Origin: Saprospiraceae bacterium
GTDB lineage: Bacteria > Bacteroidota > Bacteroidia > Chitinophagales > Saprospiraceae
Assembly: GCA_019634045.1 (NCBI GenBank)
Contig: JAHQWA010000362.1
Coordinates: forward strand, 1-32,151
Direction: 5' to 3'
DNA: 32,151 nt
Part shown: positions 24,776 to 32,151 of the stretch, one piece after another
Numbering within the stretch: the stretch's first letter is position 1
Layout of the letters: each line of letters starts with the position of its first letter
The notes under the pieces: generated by a model
Seen by the model: the letters and a program-made list of their open reading frames with translations, nothing else
What the model was told of the DNA's origin: nothing
Database searches by the model: none
Made by a program: the position numbers and the translations under genes

Positions 24776-27700
24776 ATGAAAAACTTAGAAGCTAGAACGT
24801 CAGGGAAAAGATTCCTGCTAGGGTTATTATTTACCCTCATGAACTTGGCCCTCGTTCAGGCCCAAGTCAATGTAACCGGAAGCGTTTCTGATGATACAGA
24901 TACCCCGCTTATCGGTGTAAATATTGTGGTTCAAGGGACTTCTACCGGGACGATCACTGATATCGATGGAAATTATACCATCGATGTTCCCGTAGATGCT
25001 GTTCTTCTATTTAGCTATACGGGCTTTGCCTCAAAAGAGGTAGCTGTCAATGGCCGGAGCCTCATCAATGTCACGCTGACTACCGATGCCAGCTTACTAG
25101 ATGAAATCGTGGTTACGGGCTATGGCTCAAGCAAAAGAAGTGATGTGACAGGATCCATTGTGACCTTGAAATCTGAAGAGTTAAAAGAGGTACCGGTAGC
25201 CGATATTGCTCAAGGACTGCAAGGAAGATTACCGGGCGTGGTTATACAACGAACCTCATCTAGACCGGGAGCAGGCTCCCAAATCAGGATTCGGGGAAAT
25301 CGCTCCTTGGGCTCTGATGAATCCGGGGTTAATGACCCACTTATCGTTGTTGATGGGATTCCGTATCAAGGTGGTAGTATTACAGATTTGAATCCAGATT
25401 TGATTGAATCGATTAACGTTTTGAAAGATGCCTCAGCCACTGCTATCTACGGTTCAAGAGGAGCAAATGGCGTGATACTTGTAACCACCAAGAAGGGGGT
25501 TCCAGGTAAGACGAAAATAACCTATAATGGTTACTACGGTACTTCTTCTGCCTTGGATAAGTATCCTGTTTTTGATGCGGCAGGTATTCAGGAGTTGAAA
25601 GAATGGTCTGCGTTCTACGGTGGTGTAGGGGAGCTATCTCCTGATGAGTTGGAAGGAATTCAAGTTGGAAGAGATGTCGACTGGCAAGATGAAGTGTATA
25701 AGAGCGGTCACATTTCCAATCATGAATTGACACTGTCTGGTGGTACTGAAGGCACGAGGTTTTCCGTTTCTGGTGGATACTTTTCAGAATCTACCATCAT
25801 CCTAGGGCAGGATTTTGAGAGATATACCTTAAGAGCTAATATAAATTCGAATGTGGCTAAGTGGATGAGAGTCGGCCTATCCACGATCAATACCGTTTCA
25901 AATAGAGGAGGAGAGAGTGCCAACCCCGTTGGTTCACTTAATAACCTAAGCCCCTTATTCAGAGCTTATAATGATGATGGTAGTATTTACCTTAATCCTG
26001 CAGTCAATACTTTGGATGAGCCCTTTACCAGGAACCCTTTGCTTATTCAAAACGAAGATAGCTGGAATGAAAATCGAAGAAGGCTACGGACTTTTAATAC
26101 GCTATATGGCGAAGTTGATCTTGCCAAGGGATTGTCCTATAGAATTAATGTGGGACTAGATTATTCTCAGGATGAGTACAACTCATTTTTTGGCAGTGAT
26201 ACTCCGTTTAGAGGAGGAGCTGCTAACCAGGCTCGCATTAGAAATAGAGATGACTGGGGCTATACCATTGAGAATATTGTCAAGTATGATCAATCCTTTG
26301 GACGTCATAACATTGGGTTGACTGGTCTTTTCAGTGTACAAGAACAAGAAAGTCAGCGAAGTGGCTTTAATGCGGAGGACGTATTCTCAGATTTGGTAGG
26401 TGCGAATAACTTTTTCCTTGCCGGGGATGTAAGTGTTCCTTCGAATCAATTTAACTATTCTCGCTGGGGGCTGATTTCCTACATGGGACGTGCCAACTAT
26501 GCCTATGCGGATAAGTTCGTACTCACGGCCACCTTCCGTGTAGATGGCTCTTCCCGCTTAGCAGATGGCAATAAATACTTTACCTATCCTGCTTTTGCCG
26601 CTGCCTGGAACATTGGCAATGAAGCTTTCATGAAAGATACAGGCTTTGATAACTTAAAACTAAGAGCAGGGTGGGGTAGAACCTCCAATCAAGCGGTAGC
26701 GCCCTATTCTTCTCTAGGAAGACTAAGCCGTTCACTATATCAACTTGGAGGTAACTCAGTCTCAGGCTTCGCGGTTACCAATCTACCGAATCCAAATTTG
26801 AGCTGGGAGTTTACCACTTCACAAAACGTAGGGATTGATTTCGGATTATTTGATTATCGCTTGACGGGCTCGATTGACTACTATTGGACTTCCACAGATG
26901 GAGTATTGCAGTCCAGAGCCTTACCAGCCACTAGTGGTGTTCCTAATCCGATCCAGGAAAACATTGGAGAAACTAAGAGTAGTGGTATAGAGATTTCATT
27001 GGCTGCAGATATCATTCGTGCCCCAGAGAAAGGAGGTTTCCAATGGGGAATGGACGTAAACTTCGCAGCCCACCAAGAAGAGATTGTAGCGCTAGGAAAT
27101 GGAGTGGAGCAAAACATTGGAAATGGCTGGTTTGTGGGTCACCCAGTAAATGTGATTTTTGACTATGAGAAAATCGGAATCTGGCAGTCGAATGAAGCAG
27201 ATGCTGCGACCCAATTTGGGGACTACCGACCTGGCGACATTAAAGTAGCAGATCTTGATGGCGATGGTGTACAAACAGGGGATGATCGAAAAATTTTAGG
27301 CCAGCTAGACCCGAAGTGGACTATGGGCATCACTACTAGGTTTTCCTATCGGAATTTTGACCTATCGGTAATAGGTTTTGCCAATGTAGGTAATATGCTG
27401 ATCGGAACCTTCTATCAAGGTGGAACCTTACTGGAAGGTCGTAGAAATGCTCCTTTGGTGGATTATTGGACGGATGAAAACCCAACTAATTCCTTCCCAC
27501 GCCCAGGTGATCAGGATCTCAGACACAATAGCCTCTTGGGCTATTTTGATGGAACTTTTGCCAAAATCAGAACGATCAACCTCGGATACACCTTTGACAA
27601 GGAAAATCTAGGGCCGTTTTCAGGGGCACGAATTTATGTAACTGCTAATAATCCTTTCAAAGCTTTCTTCTCGGACTATGTGGATTTCGGAGGAATTGAT

Positions 27701-27802
27701 CCAGAACCAAATGGTAGAGGAGGAGTAGGTAGAAGGTTATTGGTGGGCGAAGGGACGCCGTTCACTAAGTCCTTTATCGTTGGAGTTAACTTCTCACTTT
27801 AA
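24776..27802 (+). CDS. susC: SusC-family TonB-dependent oligosaccharide importer
   Basis: The 1008-residue outer-membrane transporter would pass oligosaccharides inward using TonB energy, with SusD as the lid. It has a signal peptide (to about LVQAQ, residue 30). A carboxypeptidase-regulatory-like domain at about 32-105 shows VNVTGSVSDDTDTPLIGVNI and GTITDIDGNYTIDVP. A TonB-box-like segment LDEIVVTGYG lies near 108. The plug domain has the SusC-specific block LQGRLPGVVIQ, IRIRGNRSLG, DPLIVVDGIPY and KDASATAIYGSRGANGVI. A 22-strand-type barrel follows, ending in FTKSFIVGVNFSL. No N-terminal secretin/STN domain for anti-sigma signalling is present, which agrees with control by a LacI-type regulator. 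The ATG at 24776 is preferred; the ATG at 24769 is in another frame. susD follows 23 bases later. Confidence 0.96.
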   Translation: MKNLEARTSGKRFLLGLLFTLMNLALVQAQVNVTGSVSDDTDTPLIGVNIVVQGTSTGTITDIDGNYTIDVPVDAVLLFSYTGFASKEVAVNGRSLINVTLTTDASLLDEIVVTGYGSSKRSDVTGSIVTLKSEELKEVPVADIAQGLQGRLPGVVIQRTSSRPGAGSQIRIRGNRSLGSDESGVNDPLIVVDGIPYQGGSITDLNPDLIESINVLKDASATAIYGSRGANGVILVTTKKGVPGKTKITYNGYYGTSSALDKYPVFDAAGIQELKEWSAFYGGVGELSPDELEGIQVGRDVDWQDEVYKSGHISNHELTLSGGTEGTRFSVSGGYFSESTIILGQDFERYTLRANINSNVAKWMRVGLSTINTVSNRGGESANPVGSLNNLSPLFRAYNDDGSIYLNPAVNTLDEPFTRNPLLIQNEDSWNENRRRLRTFNTLYGEVDLAKGLSYRINVGLDYSQDEYNSFFGSDTPFRGGAANQARIRNRDDWGYTIENIVKYDQSFGRHNIGLTGLFSVQEQESQRSGFNAEDVFSDLVGANNFFLAGDVSVPSNQFNYSRWGLISYMGRANYAYADKFVLTATFRVDGSSRLADGNKYFTYPAFAAAWNIGNEAFMKDTGFDNLKLRAGWGRTSNQAVAPYSSLGRLSRSLYQLGGNSVSGFAVTNLPNPNLSWEFTTSQNVGIDFGLFDYRLTGSIDYYWTSTDGVLQSRALPATSGVPNPIQENIGETKSSGIEISLAADIIRAPEKGGFQWGMDVNFAAHQEEIVALGNGVEQNIGNGWFVGHPVNVIFDYEKIGIWQSNEADAATQFGDYRPGDIKVADLDGDGVQTGDDRKILGQLDPKWTMGITTRFSYRNFDLSVIGFANVGNMLIGTFYQGGTLLEGRRNAPLVDYWTDENPTNSFPRPGDQDLRHNSLLGYFDGTFAKIRTINLGYTFDKENLGPFSGARIYVTANNPFKAFFSDYVDFGGIDPEPNGRGGVGRRLLVGEGTPFTKSFIVGVNFSL

Positions 27803-27825
27803 TTCTAAGCTATTAATAACTAGAC

Positions 27826-29586
27826 ATGAAAAATATAACTAAATATACCGTCATTTTCGCATGTTTAGCCTGCTTGGCTTCATGTTCGGATGACATCTTG
27901 GAAGAAAACCCTAGATCGATCCTAACCCCTTCCTTTTTTGAAACGAAGCAAGGTATTGAAGGCGGGGTAATCTCCGCATACACGGCCTTGAAAACTATGA
28001 CTAGGCAAGGAGGTATGTTCTGTACCATTTGGGGTACAGATGAATATACCTATGGCCAACAGGTAGGAAATAATCGATTAAACAGTTATACCGCAATTGA
28101 TCCGAACAATGGTAATACCGCTACCTTTTGGAATGCTGCGTATCCAGCCATCAACACTTGTAATGGGGTGATCGAATTGGGGGGGAATGCTACTGGTCTG
28201 ACACCTGAAGAGTTGGCCGCTTTGGTAGCAGAAGCCAAATTCTTGCGCGCACAATGGTATTTCCTATTGGTACAAACCTACGGTGGAGCCACCTTAGATC
28301 TAGGATCTGGTCCATTGGCTTTTAATAGAAACCCTACGGATCAATTTTCCCTAAATAGTCAAGGGGAAGTATTAGCTGCCATTATTCAAGATTTGGAAGA
28401 GGCATCTAAGGAGTTACCCGATACCCCAAGAGAAGAAGGACGAGTTTGGAAAGCCTCCGCCTTGCACCTTCTAGCGAAAGCTTACCTAACTCGTGCCTGG
28501 TCCGATGCAGCACAGGGGGGGGACTACGAAGCCGCTTTATCCGCAGTACAGCAGCTCATTCCTGATGCCACCAGTCCAACCGCAAACTTCGGAACAAGAT
28601 TGATGGATGACTTTGCGGAAGTACATGCCGAGAATAACCATAACAATGCCGAAGTCTTGTTTGCCATTCAGGGAGAGATGTCAGATCGAAACGAATTGAA
28701 TAACAGAGGAGGTTGGCAGAATTTCTTCTTTAGACCTTTCTATGTGCAGTGGGCTGGAATGGCCCGGGACGTAGAAAATGGTAGACCTTGGATTCGTTTT
28801 CGACCTACTGAACACTTGCTCAACGAGGTCTACAACAACAAGGAAGTAGATTCTCGCTACGACAAATCTTATCAAACGGTGTGGATCGCCAATTCTGAAA
28901 CTGCTGGCGATAACCGACTTACGGGACAACAAAGTGTGAGAGGAATTCCTACATGGACGCAAGAGGAGGCGGATGCCGGATTCGTCGATCAATCTCAGGT
29001 TGGAGAATTGAAATTCAATGTGGGGGATACCGCCGTTTGGATGTTACCTGATCACATTAAATTCACGGATGAAGAAAAAGCCAAGAAAGGTTTTGCGGTA
29101 CTTAATACGGAGGACTATAATGACTCTGCTTATCCTTCATTGAAGAAGTATGATGCGAAGCAGCGTCCTTTCCCTGGCACTGGAACTGATCCCAATGTGA
29201 ACTCTTACCGACCGGTAATTATCTATCGTTTGGCAGGTACCTACCTATTGGGAGCTGAAGCGGCCTTAATGAGTGGTAACCAAAGCTTAGCAGCTGATTA
29301 CATCAACACCTTGAGAGTCAGAGCCGCATGGCCGGGAAAAGAGGATGAAAATAAAATTACCGCTGCGGATGTTGACATCGACTTCATTCTCGATGAACGA
29401 TCAAGAGAACTCAATGGAGAGATGATGCGGTGGTTTGACTTGGCCAGAACAGGTAAATTGGTCGAAAGGGTACAGAAATACAACGAACAAGGTGGCCAAA
29501 ATATTCAACCCCATCACGAGCGTAGACCAATACCGCAAAGTCAAATCGACTTATCCCCTGGCTTCCCACAAAATCCAGGATACTAG
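27826..29586 (+). CDS. susD: SusD/RagB-family surface glycan-binding lipoprotein
   Basis: The 586-residue lipoprotein has signal MKNITKYTVIFACLACLASC (lipobox LASC, Cys20). The N-terminal helix bundle shows SDDILEENPRSILTPSFFET. TPR-like helices with LTPEELAALVAEAKFLRAQW and YFLLVQTYGG follow, as in all SusD proteins. A variable binding face fills the middle, and the C-terminal signature is IIYRLAGTYLLGAEAALMSG, INTLRVRAAWPG, DFILDERSRELNGEMMRWFDL and RRPIPQSQIDL. It binds the oligosaccharide at the outer surface and docks on SusC, encoded immediately upstream and cotranscribed. A strong hairpin 33 bases after its stop may lower expression of the downstream GH98 gene. Ligand cannot be read from the sequence; the neighbouring GH115 and GH98 suggest decorated xylan. 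Confidence 0.96.
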   Translation: MKNITKYTVIFACLACLASCSDDILEENPRSILTPSFFETKQGIEGGVISAYTALKTMTRQGGMFCTIWGTDEYTYGQQVGNNRLNSYTAIDPNNGNTATFWNAAYPAINTCNGVIELGGNATGLTPEELAALVAEAKFLRAQWYFLLVQTYGGATLDLGSGPLAFNRNPTDQFSLNSQGEVLAAIIQDLEEASKELPDTPREEGRVWKASALHLLAKAYLTRAWSDAAQGGDYEAALSAVQQLIPDATSPTANFGTRLMDDFAEVHAENNHNNAEVLFAIQGEMSDRNELNNRGGWQNFFFRPFYVQWAGMARDVENGRPWIRFRPTEHLLNEVYNNKEVDSRYDKSYQTVWIANSETAGDNRLTGQQSVRGIPTWTQEEADAGFVDQSQVGELKFNVGDTAVWMLPDHIKFTDEEKAKKGFAVLNTEDYNDSAYPSLKKYDAKQRPFPGTGTDPNVNSYRPVIIYRLAGTYLLGAEAALMSGNQSLAADYINTLRVRAAWPGKEDENKITAADVDIDFILDERSRELNGEMMRWFDLARTGKLVERVQKYNEQGGQNIQPHHERRPIPQSQIDLSPGFPQNPGY

Positions 29587-29618
29587 CGTAAAGTTTGCAT
29601 AATAAGAGTTGTAGAGTC

Positions 29619-29652
29619 GTCCGGTATTTTGCTGAATTAGCAAAATCCGGAC
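29619..29652. terminator. Hairpin after susD (terminator or attenuator)
   Basis: GTCCGG-T-ATTTTGCT, loop GAATT, then AGCAAAAT-CCGGAC pairs along 14 bases with one bulged T, beginning 33 bases after the susD stop. No T-tract follows, so it is not a classic intrinsic terminator. It could cause partial termination or protect the susCD mRNA 3' end, as often needed when transporter genes precede enzyme genes. Confidence 0.6.
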
Positions 29653-29719
29653 ACTCACGCCCTATAAAGTCAAATCACATACATATTTATGACATACGTA
29701 GTACTGGCTATATCATCGA

Positions 29720-29776
29720 TGGTGGTGCCTCTTGGTACTATGGAGTTTATTCAATAAGCCTTTCGAGGCGCCACCA
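29720..29776. other. Second inverted repeat between susD and GH98
   Basis: TGGTGGTGCCTC (29720-29731) and GAGGCGCCACCA (29765-29776) form a 12-bp stem with one G-T pair around a 33-base loop. Together with the hairpin at 29619 it makes the 263-base susD-GH98 gap highly structured. The gap has no supported gene, and I found no TAnnTTTG box in it. Confidence 0.5.
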
Positions 29777-29849
29777 AACCTAAAGGTAAAGCGCTAACTG
29801 CCTCATTCTCCTTTCTTATGCCCAAATCTGAGATTTATTGCATAGCACA

Positions 29850-32151
29850 ATGAAAAGCATTTCAACTCAAATCGCCTGTACCGGACTTTTTATCCTATTC
29901 TCTTACCTCTGTTTCGGGCAATCAGATCCTGAATTGCGACGACCTATTTCTCCAGAACAACCCATGTGGCTCATCCATATTGACACCTGGAATAACCCCG
30001 ATCCACAAAAGATTATTGATTTAATTCCCAAGGATATTCTACCCTATGTAGTCATGAATATCTCACTATCGGTAAGTCATGATTCCGAGACGTATCGATT
30101 CAGAATTGCTGAAGATGGATATGAGATTGCTAAATCCTGGCTTAGGGTTTGTGCCGAGAACCGGGTTTGGGCTGTCGTTCAGCATGCAAGCGGTAGCTAC
30201 AAGCATTTCCCAGATGGAGACTTGTCTATTTACGAAGAGCTCTACGAAGAATTCCCCAACCTAATCGGCTTTAGTTATGCCGAACAGTCCTGGGGTTTTG
30301 GAGACCAGACCCCGATCAATGGGAGTTGGGAGGATAGAATGGATCACTTTGCTGACTTATTGGAACTCAGTAATCAGCATGGTGGATATCTGATCGTAAG
30401 TTGGACGGGCAATCGCTGGGTCCAAAGTATCAATCCCATCGCGATGCTAAAGCGACATCCTGGCTTCAGATCCGCTGCTTCTCGATATACAGAAAATTAC
30501 ATTCTATGCGAGAAATATACCTTCAAATCCTATCTGTCCGATATGGAGAGTCTATGCCTGGGTTCTTACCTATCGGGTTATGCCGGCCAATATGGAATAC
30601 GTTATGATGATTCAGGCTGGTCAGATGGAGAGGGTAATATTAATGAAAACTTCACCATGGCCACCTATGGCGCCCCCTTCCTAGAACATGTGACGCTAAC
30701 AGGTCAGACTGTAATCGATGCGCCCGAATTGATTTGGCGAAATTGTTTCCAGGAGGTCGAGGAAGAAGCTACCACGGATGGCTACACGGCTCGAAAATGG
30801 GAAACTTTCCCTCAATTTGATAACGTTAGTGTCGATCTTTTTAGAAAAGTGCTCGATGGCACCGTCCGTATTCCCAGCCGACAAGAGGTAATCGATCGCA
30901 CCAAGTTGGTCATCGTCAATAGCTTGGATGCAGGAGGGAGTGATGACGACTTATATAGTTCTCCGGAGAGCTTATTTGAGGGATTGTATCGTATGGACGG
31001 AGATGGAAACCTACGGGATAATATTACTTTCTTTAAAAAGACAGGACGTTACCCTACCATTCCCACCGTCTACCAACTAAATGATGACCCCGCTAGAAGC
31101 TTTCAACTCAAGATAAATAAGGCGAATTACGCCAACCGGTGGTCTGATATTTCGGATAAGCTAGCGGAGTTAAACGAACTATTTCCTGAAGAATATACGG
31201 GAGACCTATACGCGGGGCGCCACGAAAACACCTGGGTGACCTATAACCCTTACAAAACAGACCAGACTGCCAGTGCCAGTATTCCTTTTAAGTACAATAC
31301 AGCCGAGCGCATGGAACTCTCTTTCTCGCGCTACACCGCAGGGGTCATCAAGGAATTTCCGGGTCATCTAACAGTGTATTTGAGTAACTACGATATCAAG
31401 CTTGACCCAAGCTTGAAAACAGACATCATCAAAATCTACGGATGCACAGCCGAACCCACTGTGACCTATGAAGATAGAGGTGATCACCAGGGGAGTATCG
31501 TCTCAAAAAACTGGACGGATGGTTTGCTGACCGTGACGATTGAGCACAACGGTCCGATTGATCTTAGGATCAGTTGCTCTGGCACGGCTACCAATCGCTT
31601 AACTGATTTCACCCCCGCCAACCTGGTCACCCCTTTTCGACCACCTGTGTATATTGGAGCCCATCAATATGAGGCAGAAACCTTCGACTACAAAAACATC
31701 GCTGGCATCATCAAGCGAGGTGGGACGGATGGGGCTATCCGCAACTACACGGGGCAAGGTTACCTGGCCTTTGGAACCGGAGCTGCTGCTGCAGTGCGAG
31801 ACGAAGTTACGGTTCTTAAAGATGGAACTTACAAATTGGAAACTAGATATACAGTACAAGATCAGGATGTCAACACTGTAGATTTGTATGTTAATGGTAC
31901 CAAGGTCGGTACGCCCACCTTTACTGCTACCTCTTCCCTAAACAATTGGGGTATTCAAACCCAGCTCATACAATTGGTTGAAGGGGCTAATACCATCGCG
32001 TTCATTGCCAACGGAAGCAGGACAGAGACACTCTACCTTGACCATATCGTTATCGAAAATACGGACTCTAGCACGGATGGAATTTCTAATAATCAGCCGC
32101 CATTTGCCTTTGCTGGAAAGGATAAAACGGCCAGAGATGAGGATGGAGATA
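29850..32151 (+). CDS. GH98 endo-glycanase with CBM6/35-like domain, 3' end outside window
   Basis: The ATG at 29850 opens an uninterrupted frame of at least 767 codons to the window edge; the ORF track omits it for lack of a stop. It has signal peptide MKSISTQIACTGLFILFSYLCFGQ. The GH98 catalytic domain (about 35-345) shows PMWLIHIDTWNNPDPQKIID, PYVVMNISLS, FPNLIGFSYAEQSWGF, GIRYDDSGW and VIDAPELIW; the Glu and Asp in the last three are plausible catalytic residues. A GH98 C-terminal beta domain spans about 350-590. A CBM6/35-like module follows at about 604-745 (YEAETFDY to LYLDHIVIE), then the start of a linker or PKD-like domain (NQPPFAFAGKD). GH98 includes blood-group endo-beta-galactosidases and Bacteroides endo-xylanases; with GH115 nearby, xylan is favoured. 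It is probably cotranscribed with susCD. Confidence 0.88.
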   Translation, partial: MKSISTQIACTGLFILFSYLCFGQSDPELRRPISPEQPMWLIHIDTWNNPDPQKIIDLIPKDILPYVVMNISLSVSHDSETYRFRIAEDGYEIAKSWLRVCAENRVWAVVQHASGSYKHFPDGDLSIYEELYEEFPNLIGFSYAEQSWGFGDQTPINGSWEDRMDHFADLLELSNQHGGYLIVSWTGNRWVQSINPIAMLKRHPGFRSAASRYTENYILCEKYTFKSYLSDMESLCLGSYLSGYAGQYGIRYDDSGWSDGEGNINENFTMATYGAPFLEHVTLTGQTVIDAPELIWRNCFQEVEEEATTDGYTARKWETFPQFDNVSVDLFRKVLDGTVRIPSRQEVIDRTKLVIVNSLDAGGSDDDLYSSPESLFEGLYRMDGDGNLRDNITFFKKTGRYPTIPTVYQLNDDPARSFQLKINKANYANRWSDISDKLAELNELFPEEYTGDLYAGRHENTWVTYNPYKTDQTASASIPFKYNTAERMELSFSRYTAGVIKEFPGHLTVYLSNYDIKLDPSLKTDIIKIYGCTAEPTVTYEDRGDHQGSIVSKNWTDGLLTVTIEHNGPIDLRISCSGTATNRLTDFTPANLVTPFRPPVYIGAHQYEAETFDYKNIAGIIKRGGTDGAIRNYTGQGYLAFGTGAAAAVRDEVTVLKDGTYKLETRYTVQDQDVNTVDLYVNGTKVGTPTFTATSSLNNWGIQTQLIQLVEGANTIAFIANGSRTETLYLDHIVIENTDSSTDGISNNQPPFAFAGKDKTARDEDGD

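Noticed and set aside
29595-29783. 62-codon plus-strand ORF after susD
   Set aside because: It overlaps both inverted repeats, lacks protein-like composition and has no recognisable motif.
1-32151. CRISPR array, tRNA, rRNA, defence system or integrated element
   Set aside because: No regularly spaced repeats, no cloverleaf or rRNA-like stretch, and no integrase, transposase, nuclease or helicase frame was seen; the content is a glycan-use locus.

Overview
The window looks like part of a Bacteroidota chromosome, probably a free-living plant- or algal-glycan degrader. The evidence is a SusC/SusD pair, many Sec or lipoprotein signal peptides ending in AQ or in an L-x-x-C lipobox, a Bacteroidota-type -7 promoter box (TAnnTTTG), and almost nothing but carbohydrate-active enzymes. 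No tRNA, rRNA, CRISPR array, transposase or integrase was seen.

Region 1 (1-13380) is a pectin/arabinan-type enzyme block. A plus-strand GH106 rhamnosidase-like lipoprotein is followed by a KduI/IolB-family cupin isomerase that carries an in-frame TAG. Facing them is a minus-strand run: GH43-like beta-propeller lipoprotein, then LamG+Ig+GH127/GH146 beta-L-arabinofuranosidase-like protein, a DUF5695-like protein, and a GH28 polygalacturonase-like lipoprotein. An imperfect direct repeat of about 48 bp, covering the promoter-proximal sequence and first codons of the GH106 gene, recurs at the far side of the block (13220-13267). There it leads only into a 17-codon ghost reading frame.

Region 2 (13381-17260) is partly ruined. 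An intact DUF1593 nucleoside-hydrolase-like secreted protein is followed by a PL10 pectate lyase broken by small deletions, a DUF5060 lipoprotein with TGA inside its signal peptide and a shortened body, and (minus strand) an N-terminally truncated LigB/DODA-type dioxygenase with an in-frame TAA. With the KduI-like gene and a small frameshifted remnant at 20370-20676, at least five genes of the window are decayed, by several independent kinds of mutation.

Region 3 (17268-32151) looks like a regulated xylan-type polysaccharide utilization locus: GH115 alpha-glucuronidase (minus), a large FG-GAP/VCBS + ASPIC/UnbV lipoprotein (plus), SusC, SusD, and a GH98 endo-glycanase with a CBM6/35-like domain. 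The GH98 gene runs off the window end and is missing from the supplied ORF track because it has no stop here. GH115 plus GH98 next to SusCD recalls complex glucuronoxylan loci of gut Bacteroides. Four palindromic sites with the core CAATCGATTG or a one-base variant, typical of LacI-family operators with a central CG, lie only in the intergenic regions before GH115 and before susC. None was seen in front of the pectin-type genes. This suggests two separately controlled gene sets, the second under a LacI-family regulator encoded outside the window.

Working model (inference): SusC/SusD import oligosaccharides released at the surface by GH98, GH115 removes glucuronic acid side chains, and the left-hand enzymes attack rhamnose-, arabinose- and galacturonate-containing polymers. 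The loss of the PL10 lyase and the KduI-type isomerase suggests that the uronate-lyase route of the pectin half is being lost.
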